From Coriaria nepalensis (taxonomy: Eukaryota > Streptophyta > Magnoliopsida > Cucurbitales > Coriariaceae), in contig CP114481.1 in assembly GCA_027186245.1 (NCBI GenBank), forward strand, positions 47,027,501-47,091,500: a stretch of 64,000 nt of DNA, read 5' to 3'. Positions 11,148-25,682 of the stretch are shown here, piece after piece. The stretch's first letter is position 1. Each line of letters begins with the position of its first letter. The notes beneath the pieces were generated by a model. The model searched no databases. It was not told where the DNA came from and saw only the letters and a list, made by a program, of their open reading frames with translations. The translations under genes and the position numbers were made by a program.

Positions 11148-14100
11148 TTTTGTGCATAACTTGCAAATGATCAATGCAAGGAAAGTGTGCACTCGTTTAA
11201 CCTTAAAATCATTTCAATGAGTCATTTCAACTCAATATCTTCTTTCAAAGCAATTCGAACGAATTCTATTTTTGCACTACAAACACAAGTTTTGTGCAAA
11301 ACTTGCAAATGATCAATGCAAGGAAAGTGTCCCTTCGTTTAACCTTAAAATCATTTCAATGAGTCATTTCAACTCAATATCTTCTTTCAAAGCAATTCGA
11401 ACGAATTCTATTTTTGCACTACAAACACAACTTTTGTGCATAACTTGCAAATGATCAATGCAAGGAAAGTGTGCATTCGTTTAACCTTAAAATCATTTCA
11501 ATGAGTCATTTCAACTCAATATCTTCTTTCAAAGCAATTCGAACGAATTCTATTTTCGCACTACAAACACAACTTTCGTGCATAACTTGGAAATGATCAA
11601 TGCAAGAGAAGTGTGCTTTCGTTTAACCTTAAAATCATTCCAATGAGTCAGTCCAAGTCAATAACTTATTTCAAAGCAAGTCGAACGAATTCTATTTTTG
11701 CACTACAAACACAAGTTTTGTGCATAACTTGCAAATGATCAATGCAAGGAAAGTGTGCATTCGTTTAACCTTAAAATCATTTCAATGAGTTATTTCGACT
11801 CAATATCTTCTTTCAAAGCAAGTCGAACGCATTCTATTTTTGCACTACAAACACAACTTTTGTGCATAACTTGGAAATGATCAATGCAAGGAAAGTGTGC
11901 ATTCGTTAAACCTTAAAATCTTTTCAATGAGTCATTTCAACTCAATAACTTATCTCAAAGGCACTCGAACGAATTCTATTTTTGCACTACAAACACAAGT
12001 TTTGTGCATAACTTCCAAATGATCATTGCAAGGAAAGTGTGCATTCGTTTAACCTTAAAATCATTCCAATGAGTCAGTCCAAGTCAATAACTTATTTCAA
12101 AGCAAGTCAAACGAATTCTATTTTTGCACTACAAACACAAGTTTTGTGCAAAACTTGCAAATGATCAATGCAAGGAAAGTGTCCCTTCGTTTAACCTTAA
12201 AATCATTTCAATGAGTCATTTCAACTCAATATCTTCTTTCAAAGCAATTCGAACGAATTCTATTTTTGCACTACAAACACAACTTTTGTGCATAACTTGC
12301 AAATGATCAATGCAAGGAAAGTGTCAATTCGTTTAACCTTAAAATCATTTCAATGAGTCATTTCAACTCAATATCTTCTTTCAAAGCAATTCGAACGAAT
12401 ACTATTTTTGCACTACAAACACAAGTTTTGTGCATAACTTGCAAATGATCAATGCAAAGAAAGTGTCCATTCGTTTAACCTTAAAATTATTTCAATGAGT
12501 CATTTCAACTCAATATCTTCTTTCAAAGCAATTCGAACGAATTCTATTTTTGCACTACAAACACAACTTTTGTGCATAACTTGCAAATGATCAATGCAAG
12601 GAAAGTGTGCACTCGTTTAACCTTAAAATCATTTCAATGAGTCATTTCAACTCAATATCTTCTTTCAAAGCAATTCGAACGAATTCTATTTTTGCACTAC
12701 AAACACAAGTTTTGTGCAAAACTTGCAAATGATCAATGCAAGGAAAGTGTCCCTTCGTTTAACCTTAAAATCATTTCAATGAGTCATTTCAACTCAATAT
12801 CTTCTTTCAAAGCAATTCGAACGAATTCTATTTTTGCACTACAAACACAACTTTTGTGCATAACTTGCAAATGATCAATGCAAGGAAAGTGTGCATTCGT
12901 TTAACCTTAAAATCATTTCAATGAGTCATTTCAACTCAATATCTTCTTTCAAAGCAATTCGAACGAATTCTATTTTCGCACTACAAACACAACTTTCGTG
13001 CATAACTTGGAAATGATCAATGCAAGAGAAGTGTGCTTTCGTTTAACCTTAAAATCATTCCAATGAGTCAGTCCAAGTCAATAACTTATTTCAAAGCAAG
13101 TCGAACGAATTCTATTTTTGCACTACAAACACAACTTTCGTGCATAACTTGGAAATGATCAATGCAAGAGAAGTGTGCTTTCGTTTAACCTTAAAATCAT
13201 TCCAATGAGTCAGTCCAAGTCAATAACTTATTTCAAAGCAAGTCGAACGAATTCTATTTTTGCACTACAAACACAAGTTTTGTGCATAACTTGCAAATGA
13301 TCAATGCAAGGAAAGTGTGCATTCGTTTAACCTTAAAATCTTTTCAATGAGTCATTTCAAGTCAATAACTTATTTCAAAGCAAGTCGAACGAATTCTATT
13401 TTTGCACTACAAACACAAGTTTTGTGCATAACTTCCAAATGATCAAGGCAAGGAAAGTGTGCATTCGTTGAACCTTAAAATCTTTTCAATGAGTCATTTC
13501 AAGTCAATAACTTATTTCAAAGGCACTCGAACGAATTCTATTTTTGCACTACAAACACAAGTTTTGTGCATAACTTCCAAATGATCATTGCAAGGAAAGT
13601 GTGCATTCGTTTAACCTTAAAATCATTCCAATGAGTCAGTCCAAGTCAATAACTTATTTCAAAGCAAGTCAAACGAATTCTATTTTTGCACTACAAACAC
13701 AAGTTTTGTGCATAACTTGCAAATGATCAATGCAAGGAAAGTGTCAATTCGTTTAACCTTAAAATCATTTCACTGAGTCATTTCAACTCAATATCTTCTT
13801 TCAAAGCAATTCGAACGAATACTATTTTTGCACTACAAACACAAGTTTTGTGCATAACTTGCAAATGATCAATGCAAGGAAAGTGTCCATTCGTTTAACC
13901 TTAAAATTATTTCAATGAGTCATTTCAACTCAATATCTTCTTTCAAAGCAATTCGAACGAATTCTATTTTTGCACTACAAACACAACTTTTGTGCATAAC
14001 TTGCAAATGATCAATGCAAGGAAAGTGTGCACTCGTTTAACCTTAAAATCATTTCAATGAGTCATTTCAACTCAATATCTTCTTTCAAAGCAATTCGAAC

Positions 14101-14160
14101 GAATTCTATTTTTGCACTACAAACACAAGTTTTGTGCAAAACTTGCAAATGATCAATGCA
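10651..14160 (+). repeat. Near-identical copy of window bases 1-3,510 (shift 10,650 bp)
   Basis: The segment repeats the left end of the window at a distance of 75 monomers. Rare private variants agree at exactly this shift: GCAAGAGAAG (about 952 and 11,602), AATGCAAAGA (1,801 and 12,451), ACTTTCGTGC (2,482 and 13,132) and TTTCACTGAG (3,119 and 13,769). Spot checks found no mismatch before about 3,519, where GTGCACTCG faces GTCCCTTCG. The true left limit is unknown because the window starts inside the copy. The 10/11-mer HOR was therefore already formed when this longer block was copied. Confidence 0.9.
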
Positions 14161-15530
14161 AGGAAAGTGTCCCTTCGTTTAACCTTAAAATCATTTCAAT
14201 GAGTCATTTCAACTCAATATCTTCTTTCAAAGCAATTCGAACGAATTCTATTTTTGCACTACAAACACAACTTTTGTGCATAACTTGCAAATGATCAATG
14301 CAAGGAAAGTGTGCATTCGTTTAACCTTAAAATCATTTCAATGAGTCATTTCAACTCAATATCTTCTTTCAAAGCAATTCGAACGAATTCTATTTTCGCA
14401 CTACAAACACAACTTTTGTGCATAACTTGGAAATGATCAATGCAAGAAAAGTGTGCTTTCGTTTAACCTTAAAATCATTCCAATGAGTCAGTCCAAGTCA
14501 ATAACTTATTTCAAAGCAAGTCGAACGAATTCTATTTTTGCACTACAAACACAAGTTTTGTGCATAACTTGCAAATGATCAATGCAAGGAAAGTGTGCAT
14601 TCGTTTAACCTTAAAATCATTTCAATGAGTTATTTCAACTCAATATCTTCTTTCAAAGCAAGTCGAACGCATTCTATTTTTGCACTACAAACACAACTTT
14701 TGTGCATAACTTGGAAATGATCAATGCAAGGAAAGTGTGCATTCGTTGAACCTTAAAATATTTTCAATGAGTCATTTCAAGTCAATAACTTATTTCAAAG
14801 CAAGTCGAACGAATTCTATTTTTGCACTACAAACACAAGTTTTGTGCATAACTTCCAAATGATCAAGGCAAGGAAAGTGTGCATTCGTTGAACCTTAAAA
14901 TCTTTTCAATGAGTCATTTCAAGTCAATAACTTATTTCAAAGGCACTCGAACGAATTCTATTTTTGCACTACAAACACAAGTTTTGTGCATAACTTCCAA
15001 ATGATCATTGCAAGGAAAGTGTGCATTCGTTTAACCTTAAAATCATTCCAATGAGTCAGTCCAAGTCAATAACTTATTTCAAAGCAAGTCAAACGAATTC
15101 TATTTTTGCACTACAAACACAAGTTTTGTGCATAACTTGCAAATGATCAATGCAAGGAAAGTGTCAATTCGTTTAACCTTAAAATCATTTCAATGAGTCA
15201 TTTCAACTCAATATCTTCTTTCAAAGCAATTCGAACGAATACTATTTTTGCACTACAAACACAAGTTTTGTGCATAACTTGCAAATGATCAATGCAAGGA
15301 AAGTGTCCATTCGTTTAACCTTAAAATTATTTCAATGAGTCATTTCAACTCAATATCTTCTCTCAAAGCAATTCGAACGAATTCTATTTTTGCACTACAA
15401 ACACAACTTTTGTGCATAACTTGCAAATGATCAATGCAAGGAAAGTGTGCACTCGTTTAACCTTAAAATCATTTCAATGAGTCATTTCAACTCAATATCT
15501 TCTTTCAAAGCAATTCGAACGAATTCTATT
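12650..15530 (+). repeat. HOR of 10 monomers (1,420 bp), two related units
   Basis: GTCCCTTCG-type monomers at 12,692, 14,112 and 15,532 are spaced by 1,420. Most of the units agree in marker order (GTGCATTCG, ATTTTCGCAC, CTTCCAAATGATCAAGG, AGGCACTCG, GAGTCAGTCC, GTCAATTCG, GAATAC). Monomers in the middle, near 13,130-13,340 against 14,550-14,760, are of different subtype. The first unit has the TTTCGTG type where the second has GAGTTATTTC and TCGTTGAACC. The block overlaps the end of the 3.5-kb copy. Confidence 0.78.
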
Positions 15531-15884
15531 TTTGCACTACAAACACAAGTTTTGTGCAAAACTTGCAAATGATCAATGCAAGGAAAGTGTCCCTTCGTTT
15601 AACCTTAAAATCATTTCAATGAGTCATTTCAACTCAATATCTTCTTTCAAAGCAATTCGAACGAATTCTATTTTTGCACTACAAACACAACTTTTGTGCA
15701 TAACTTGCAAATGATCAATGCAAGGAAAGTGTGCATTCGTTTAACCTTAAAATCATTTCAATGAGTCATTTCAACTCAATATCTTCTTTCAAAGCAATTC
15801 GAACGAATTCTATTTTTGCACTACAAACACAACTTTTGTGCATAACTTGCAAATGATCAATGCAAGGAAAGTGTGCACTCGTTT
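15531..15884 (+). repeat. Two to three link monomers before the 23-mer HOR
   Basis: This short run holds GTCCCTTCG and GTGCACTCG monomers of the common AACTCAATATCTTC subtype and leads into the 3,266-bp units. It contains nothing other than satellite sequence. The point at which the three large units begin to agree is marked by AAAATCTTTTC at about 15,892. Confidence 0.7.
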
Positions 15885-18800
15885 AACCTTAAAATCTTTT
15901 CAATGAGTCATTTCAACTCAATATCTTCTTTCAAAGCAATTCGAACGAATTCTATTTTTGCACTACAAACACAAGTTTTGTGCAAAACTTGCAAATGATC
16001 AATGCAAGGAAAGTGTCCCTTCGTTTAACCTTAAAATCATTTCAATGAGTCATTTCAACTCAATATCTTCTTTCAAAGCAATTCGAACGAATTCTATTTT
16101 TGCACTACAAACACAACTTTTGTGCATAACTTGCAAATGATCAATGCAAGGAAAGTGTGCACTCGTTTAACCTTAAAATCATTTCAATGAGTCATTTCAA
16201 CTCAATATCTTCTTTCAAAGCAATTCGAACGAATTCTATTTTTGCACTACAAACACAAGTTTTGTGCAAAACTTGCAAATGATCAATGCAAGGAAAGTGT
16301 CCCTTCGTTTAACCTTAAAATCATTTCAATGAGTCATTCCAACTCAATATCTTCTTTCAAAGCAATTCGAACGAATTCTATTTTTGCACTACAAACACAA
16401 CTTTTGTGCATAACTTGCAAATGATCAATGCAAGGAAAGTGTCAATTCGTTTAACCTTAAAATCATTTCAATGAGTCATTTCAACTCAATATCTTCTTTC
16501 AAAGCAATTCGAACGAATACTATTTTTGCACTACAAACACAAGTTTTGTGCATAACTTGCAAATGATCAATGCAAGGAAAGTGTCCATTCGTTTAACCTT
16601 AAAATTATTTCAATGAGTCATTTCAACTCAATATCTTCTTTCAAAGCAATTCGAACGAATTCTATTTTTGCACTACAAACACAACTTTTGTGCATAACTT
16701 GCAAATGATCAATGCAAGGAAAGTGTGCACTCGTTTAACCTTAAAATCATTTCAATGAGTCATTTCAACTCAATATCTTCTTTCAAAGCAATTCGAACGA
16801 ATTCTATTTTTGCACTACAAACACAAGTTTTGTGCAAAACTTGCAAATGATCAATGCAAGGAAAGTGTCCCTTCGTTTAACCTTAAAATCATTTCAATGA
16901 GTCATTTCAACTCAATATCTTCTTTCAAAGCAATTCGAACGCATTCTATTTTTGCACTACAAACACAACTTTTGTGCATAACTTGCAAATGATCAATGCA
17001 AGGAAAGTGTGCATTCGTTTAACCTTAAAATCATTTCAATGAGTCATTTCAAGTCAATAACTTATCTCAAATCAAGTCGAACAAATTCTATTTTTGCACT
17101 ACAAACACAAGTTTTGTGCATAACTTGCAAATGATCAATGCAACGAAGGTGTCCATTCGTTTAACCTTAAAATCATTTCAATGAGTCATTTCAACTCAAT
17201 ATCTTCTTTCAAAGCAATTCGAACGAATTCTATTTTCGCACTACAAACACAACTTTTGTGCATAACTTGGAAATGATCATTGCATGAAAAGTGTGCTTTC
17301 GTTTAACCTTAAAATCATTCCAATGAGCCAGTCCAAGTCAATAACTTATTTCAAAGCAAGTCGAACGAATTCTATTTGTGCACTATAAACACAAGTTTTG
17401 TGCATAACTTGCAAATGATCAATGCAAGGAAAGTGTGCATTCGTTTAACCTTAAAATCATTTCAATGAGTCATTTCAACTCAATATCTTCTTTCAAAGCA
17501 AGTCGAACGCATTCTATTTTTGCACTACAAACACAACTTTTGTGCATAACTTGGAAATGATCAATGCAAGGAAAGTGTGCATTCGTTGAACCTTAAAATC
17601 TTTTCAATGAGTCATTTCAAGTCAATAACTTATTTCAAAGCAAGTCGAACGAATTCTATTTTTGCACTACAAACACAAGTTTTGCGCATAACTTCCAAAT
17701 GATCAAGGCAAGGAAAGTGTGCATTCGTTGAACCTTAAAATCTTTTCAATGAGTCATTTCAAGTCAATAACTTATTTCAAAGGCACTCGAACGAATTCTA
17801 TTTTTGCACTACAAACACAAGTTTTGTGCATAACTTCCAAATGATCATTGCAAGGAAAGTGTGCATTCGTTTAACCTTAAAATCATTCCAATGAGTCAGT
17901 CCAAGTCAATAACTTATTTCAAAGCAAGTCAAACGAATTCTATTTTTGCACTACAAACACAAGTTTTGTGCATAACTTGCAAATGATCAATGCAAGGAAA
18001 GTGTCAATTCGTTTAACCTTAAAATCATTTCAATGAGTCATTTCAACTCAATATCTTCTTTCAAAGCAATTCGAACGAATACTATTTTTGCACTACAAAC
18101 ACAAGTTTTGTGCATAACTTGCAAATGATCAATGCAAGGAAAGTGTCCATTCGTTTAACCTTAAAATTATTTCAATGAGTCATTTCAACTCAATATCTTC
18201 TTTCAAAGCAATTCGAACGAATTCTATTTTTGCACTACAAACACAACTTTTGTGCATAACTTGTTAATGATCAATGCAAGAAAAGTGTGCATTCGTTTAA
18301 CCTTAAAATCATTTCAATGAGTCATTTCAACTCAATATCTTCTTTCAAAGCAATTCGAACGAATTCTATTTTTGCACTACAAACACAACTTTTGTGCATA
18401 ACTTGGAAATGATCAATGCAAGAAAAGTGTGCTTTCGTTTAACCTTAAAATCATTCCAATGAGTCAGTCCAAGTCAATAACTTATTTCAAAGCAAGTCGA
18501 ACGAATTCTATTTTTGCACTACAAACACAAGTTTTGTGCATAACTTGCAAATGATCAATGCAAGGAAAGTGTGCATTCGTTTAACCTTAAAATCATTTCA
18601 ATGAGTCATTTCAACTCAATATCTTCTTTCAAAGCAAGTCGAACGCATTCTATTTTTGCACTACAAACACAACTTTTGTGTATAACTTGGAAATGATCAA
18701 TGCAAGGAAAGTGTGCATTCGTTGAACCTTAAAATCTTTTCAATGAGTCATTTCAAGTCAATAACTTATTTCAAAGCAAGTCGAACGCATTCTAATTTTG

Positions 18801-21800
18801 CACTACAAACACAAGTTTTGTGCATAACTTGCAAATGATCAATGCAAGGAAAGTGTTCATTCGTTTAACCTTAAAATCATTTGAATAACTCATTTCAAGT
18901 CAATAACTTATTTCAAAGCAAGTCGAACGAATTCTATTTTTGCACTACAAACACAAGTTTTGTGCATAACTTCCAAATGATCAATGCAAGGAAAGTGTGC
19001 ATTCGTTGAACCTTAAAATCTTTTCAATGAGTCATTTCAACTCAATAACTTATTTCAAAGGCACTCGAACGAATTCTATTTTTGCACTACAAACACAAGT
19101 TTTGTGCATAACTTGCAAATGATCAATGCAAGGAAAGTGTGCATTCGTTTAACCTTAAAATCTTTTCAATGAGTCATTTCAACTCAATATCTTCTTTCAA
19201 AGCAATTCGAACGAATTCTATTTTTGCACTACAAACACAAGTTTTGTGCAAAACTTGCAAATGATCAATGCAAGGAAAGTGTCCCTTCGTTTAACCTTAA
19301 AATCATTTCAATGAGTCATTTCAACTCAATATCTTCTTTCAAAGCAATTCGAACGAATTCTATTTTTGCACTACAAACACAACTTTTGTGCATAACTTGC
19401 AAATGATCAATGCAAGGAAAGTGTGCACTCGTTTAACCTTAAAATCATTTCAATGAGTCATTTCAACTCAATATCTTCTTTCAAAGCAATTCGAACGAAT
19501 TCTATTTTTGCACTACAAACACAAGTTTTGTGCAAAACTTGCAAATGATCAATGCAAGGAAAGTGTCCCTTCGTTTAACCTTAAAATCATTTCAATGAGT
19601 CATTTCAACTCAATATCTTCTTTCAAAGCAATTCGAACGAATTCTATTTTTGCACTACAAACACAACTTTTGTGCATAACTTGCAAATGATCAATGCAAG
19701 GAAAGTGTCAATTCGTTTAACCTTAAAATCATTTCAATGAGTCATTTCAACTCAATATCTTCTTTCAAAGCAATTCGAACGAATACTATTTTTGCACTAC
19801 AAACACAAGTTTTGTGCATAACTTGCAAATGATCAATGCAAGGAAAGTGTCCATTCGTTTAACCTTAAAATTATTTCAATGAGTCATTTCAACTCAATAT
19901 CTTCTTTCAAAGCAATTCGAACGAATTCTATTTTTGCACTACAAACACAACTTTTGTGCATAACTTGCAAATGATCAATGCAAGGAAAGTGTGCACTCGT
20001 TTAACCTTAAAATCATTTCAATGAGTCATTTCAACTCAATATCTTCTTTCAAAGCAATTCGAACGAATTCTATTTTTGCACTACAAACACAAGTTTTGTG
20101 CAAAACTTGCAAATGATCAATGCAAGGAAAGTGTCCCTTCGTTTAACCTTAAAATCATTTCAATGAGTCATTTCAACTCAATATCTTCTTTCAAAGCAAT
20201 TCGAACGCATTCTATTTTTGCACTACAAACACAACTTTTGTGCATAACTTGCAAATGATCAATGCAAGGAAAGTGTGCATTCGTTTAACCTTAAAATCAT
20301 TTCAATGAGTCATTTCAAGTCAATAACTTATCTCAAATCAAGTCGAACAAATTCTATTTTTGCACTACAAACACAAGTTTTGTGCATAACTTGCAAATGA
20401 TCAATGCAACGAAGGTGTCCATTCGTTTAACCTTAAAATCATTTCAATGAGTCATTTCAACTCAATATCTTCTTTCAAAGCAATTCGAACGAATTCTATT
20501 TTCGCACTACAAACACAACTTTTGTGCATAACTTGGAAATGATCATTGCATGAAAAGTGTGCTTTCGTTTAACCTTAAAATCATTCCAATGAGTCAGTCC
20601 AAGTCAATAACTTATTTCAAAGCAAGTCGAACGAATTCTATTTGTGCACTATAAACACAAGTTTTGTGCATAACTTGCAAATGATCAATGCAAGGAAAGT
20701 GTGCATTCGTTTAACCTTAAAATCATTTCAATGAGTCATTTCAACTCAATATCTTCTTTCAAAGCAAGTCGAACGCATTCTATTTTTGCACTACAAACAC
20801 AACTTTTGTGCATAACTTGGAAATGATCAATGCAAGGAAAGTGTGCATTCGTTGAACCTTAAAATCTTTTCAATGAGTCATTTCAAGTCAATAACTTATT
20901 TCAAAGCAAGTCGAACGAATTCTATTTTTGCACTACAAACACAAGTTTTGCGCATAACTTCCAAATGATCAAGGCAAGGAAAGTGTGCATTCGTTGAACC
21001 TTAAAATCTTTTCAATGAGTCATTTCAAGTCAATAACTTATTTCAAAGGCACTCGAACGAATTCTATTTTTGCACTACAAACACAAGTTTTGTGCATAAC
21101 TTCCAAATGATCATTGCAAGGAAAGTGTGCATTCGTTTAACCTTAAAATCATTCCAATGAGTCAGTCCAAGTCAATAACTTATTTCAAAGCAAGTCAAAC
21201 GAATTCTATTTTTGCACTACAAACACAAGTTTTGTGCATAACTTGCAAATGATCAATGCAAGGAAAGTGTCAATTCGTTTAACCTTAAAATCATTTCAAT
21301 GAGTCATTTCAACTCAATATCTTCTTTCAAAGCAATTCGAACGAATACTATTTTTGCACTACAAACACAAGTTTTGTGCATAACTTGCAAATGATCAATG
21401 CAAGGAAAGTGTCCATTCGTTTAACCTTAAAATTATTTCAATGAGTCATTTCAACTCAATATCTTCTTTCAAAGCAATTCGAACGAATTCTATTTTTGCA
21501 CTACAAACACAACTTTTGTGCATAACTTGTTAATGATCAATGCAAGAAAAGTGTGCATTCGTTTAACCTTAAAATCATTTCAATGAGTCATTTCAACTCA
21601 ATATCTTCTTTCAAAGCAATTCGAACGAATTCTATTTTTGCACTACAAACACAACTTTTGTGCATAACTTGGAAATGATCAATGCAAGAAAAGTGTGCTT
21701 TCGTTTAACCTTAAAATCATTCCAATGAGTCAGTCCAAGTCAATAACTTATTTCAAAGCAAGTCGAACGAATTCTATTTTTGCACTACAAACACAAGTTT

Positions 21801-24800
21801 TGTGCATAACTTGCAAATGATCAATGCAAGGAAAGTGTGCATTCGTTTAACCTTAAAATCATTTCAATGAGTCATTTCAACTCAATATCTTCTTTCAAAG
21901 CAAGTCGAACGCATTCTATTTTTGCACTACAAACACAACTTTTGTGTATAACTTGGAAATGATCAATGCAAGGAAAGTGTGCATTCGTTGAACCTTAAAA
22001 TCTTTTCAATGAGTCATTTCAAGTCAATAACTTATTTCAAAGCAAGTCGAACGCATTCTAATTTTGCACTACAAACACAAGTTTTGTGCATAACTTGCAA
22101 ATGATCAATGCAAGGAAAGTGTTCATTCGTTTAACCTTAAAATCATTTGAATAACTCATTTCAAGTCAATAACTTATTTCAAAGCAAGTCGAACGAATTC
22201 TATTTTTGCACTACAAACACAAGTTTTGTGCATAACTTCCAAATGATCAATGCAAGGAAAGTGTGCATTCGTTGAACCTTAAAATCTTTTCAATGAGTCA
22301 TTTCAACTCAATAACTTATTTCAAAGGCACTCGAACGAATTCTATTTTTGCACTACAAACACAAGTTTTGTGCATAACTTGCAAATGATCAATGCAAGGA
22401 AAGTGTGCATTCGTTTAACCTTAAAATCTTTTCAATGAGTCATTTCAACTCAATATCTTCTTTCAAAGCAATTCGAACGAATTCTATTTTTGCACTACAA
22501 ACACAAGTTTTGTGCAAAACTTGCAAATGATCAATGCAAGGAAAGTGTCCCTTCGTTTAACCTTAAAATCATTTCAATGAGTCATTTCAACTCAATATCT
22601 TCTTTCAAAGCAATTCGAACGAATTCTATTTTTGCACTACAAACACAACTTTTGTGCATAACTTGCAAATGATCAATGCAAGGAAAGTGTGCACTCGTTT
22701 AACCTTAAAATCATTTCAATGAGTCATTTCAACTCAATATCTTCTTTCAAAGCAATTCGAACGAATTCTATTTTTGCACTACAAACACAAGTTTTGTGCA
22801 AAACTTGCAAATGATCAATGCAAGGAAAGTGTCCCTTCGTTTAACCTTAAAATCATTTCAATGAGTCATTTCAACTCAATATCTTCTTTCAAAGCAATTC
22901 GAACGAATTCTATTTTTGCACTACAAACACAACTTTTGTGCATAACTTGCAAATGATCAATGCAAGGAAAGTGTCAATTCGTTTAACCTTAAAATCATTT
23001 CAATGAGTCATTTCAACTCAATATCTTCTTTCAAAGCAATTCGAACGAATACTATTTTTGCACTACAAACACAAGTTTTGTGCATAACTTGCAAATGATC
23101 AATGCAAGGAAAGTGTCCATTCGTTTAACCTTAAAATTATTTCAATGAGTCATTTCAACTCAATATCTTCTTTCAAAGCAATTCGAACGAATTCTATTTT
23201 TGCACTACAAACACAACTTTTGTGCATAACTTGCAAATGATCAATGCAAGGAAAGTGTGCACTCGTTTAACCTTAAAATCATTTCAATGAGTCATTTCAA
23301 CTCAATATCTTCTTTCAAAGCAATTCGAACGAATTCTATTTTTGCACTACAAACACAAGTTTTGTGCAAAACTTGCAAATGATCAATGCAAGGAAAGTGT
23401 CCCTTCGTTTAACCTTAAAATCATTTCAATGAGTCATTTCAACTCAATATCTTCTTTCAAAGCAATTCGAACGCATTCTATTTTTGCACTACAAACACAA
23501 CTTTTGTGCATAACTTGCAAATGATCAATGCAAGGAAAGTGTGCATTCGTTTAACCTTAAAATCATTTCAATGAGTCATTTCAAGTCAATAACTTATCTC
23601 AAATCAAGTCGAACAAATTCTATTTTTGCACTACAAACACAAGTTTTGTGCATAACTTGCAAATGATCAATGCAACGAAGGTGTCCATTCGTTTAACCTT
23701 AAAATCATTTCAATGAGTCATTTCAACTCAATATCTTCTTTCAAAGCAATTCGAACGAATTCTATTTTCGCACTACAAACACAACTTTTGTGCATAACTT
23801 GGAAATGATCATTGCATGAAAAGTGTGCTTTCGTTTAACCTTAAAATCATTCCAATGAGTCAGTCCAAGTCAATAACTTATTTCAAAGCAAGTCGAACGA
23901 ATTCTATTTGTGCACTATAAACACAAGTTTTGTGCATAACTTGCAAATGATCAATGCAAGGAAAGTGTGCATTCGTTTAACCTTAAAATCATTTCAATGA
24001 GTCATTTCAACTCAATATCTTCTTTCAAAGCAAGTCGAACGCATTCTATTTTTGCACTACAAACACAACTTTTGTGCATAACTTGGAAATGATCAATGCA
24101 AGGAAAGTGTGCATTCGTTGAACCTTAAAATCTTTTCAATGAGTCATTTCAAGTCAATAACTTATTTCAAAGCAAGTCGAACGAATTCTATTTTTGCACT
24201 ACAAACACAAGTTTTGCGCATAACTTCCAAATGATCAAGGCAAGGAAAGTGTGCATTCGTTGAACCTTAAAATCTTTTCAATGAGTCATTTCAAGTCAAT
24301 AACTTATTTCAAAGGCACTCGAACGAATTCTATTTTTGCACTACAAACACAAGTTTTGTGCATAACTTCCAAATGATCATTGCAAGGAAAGTGTGCATTC
24401 GTTTAACCTTAAAATCATTCCAATGAGTCAGTCCAAGTCAATAACTTATTTCAAAGCAAGTCAAACGAATTCTATTTTTGCACTACAAACACAAGTTTTG
24501 TGCATAACTTGCAAATGATCAATGCAAGGAAAGTGTCAATTCGTTTAACCTTAAAATCATTTCAATGAGTCATTTCAACTCAATATCTTCTTTCAAAGCA
24601 ATTCGAACGAATACTATTTTTGCACTACAAACACAAGTTTTGTGCATAACTTGCAAATGATCAATGCAAGGAAAGTGTCCATTCGTTTAACCTTAAAATT
24701 ATTTCAATGAGTCATTTCAACTCAATATCTTCTTTCAAAGCAATTCGAACGAATTCTATTTTTGCACTACAAACACAACTTTTGTGCATAACTTGGAAAT

Positions 24801-25682
24801 GATCAATGCAAGAAAAGTGTGCATTCGTTTAACCTTAAAATCATTTCAATGAGTCATTTCAACTCAATATCTTCTTTCAAAGCAATTCGAACGAATTCTA
24901 TTTTTGCACTACAAACACAACTTTTGTGCATAACTTGGAAATGATCAATGCAAGAAAAGTGTGCTTTCGTTTAACCTTAAAATCATTCCAATGAGTCAGT
25001 CCAAGTCAATAACTTATTTCAAAGCAAGTCGAACGAATTCTATTTTTGCACTACAAACACAAGTTTTGTGCATAACTTGCAAATGATCAATGCAAGGAAA
25101 GTGTGCATTCGTTTAACCTTAAAATCATTTCAATGAGTCATTTCAACTCAATATCTTCTTTCAAAGCAAGTCGAACGCATTCTATTTTTGCACTACAAAC
25201 ACAACTTTTGTGTATAACTTGGAAATGATCAATGCAAGGAAAGTGTGCATTCGTTGAACCTTAAAATCTTTTCAATGAGTCATTTCAAGTCAATAACTTA
25301 TTTCAAAGCAAGTCGAACGCATTCTAATTTTGCACTACAAACACAAGTTTTGTGCATAACTTGCAAATGATCAATGCAAGGAAAGTGTTCATTCGTTTAA
25401 CCTTAAAATCATTTGAATAACTCATTTCAAGTCAATAACTTATTTCAAAGCAAGTCGAACGAATTCTATTTTTGCACTACAAACACAAGTTTTGTGCATA
25501 ACTTCCAAATGATCAATGCAAGGAAAGTGTGCATTCGTTGAACCTTAAAATCTTTTCAATGAGTCATTTCAACTCAATAACTTATTTCAAAGGCACTCGA
25601 ACGAATTCTATTTTTGCACTACAAACACAAGTTTTGTGCATAACTTGCAAATGATCAATGCAAGGAAAGTGTGCATTCGTTT
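15885..25682 (+). repeat. HOR of 23 monomers (3,266 bp), three complete units
   Basis: Units lie at about 15,885-19,150, 19,151-22,416 and 22,417-25,682. Landmarks repeat at exactly 3,266: TTG-start frames at 15,958/19,224/22,490, 16,242/19,508/22,774 and 16,810/20,076/23,342; also GCAACGAAGGTG, GATCATTGCATG, TATTTGTGCACTATAAAC, TTTTGCGCATAAC, TTTTGTGTATAAC, CATTCTAATTTTGC and TTTGAATAACTC. Only scattered single differences were seen: GTCATTCC near 16,337 and GAGCCA near 17,326 in unit 1 alone, and ACTTGTTAATG in units 1-2 against ACTTGGAAATG near 24,793 in unit 3. This is the longest regular HOR in the window. Confidence 0.93.
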
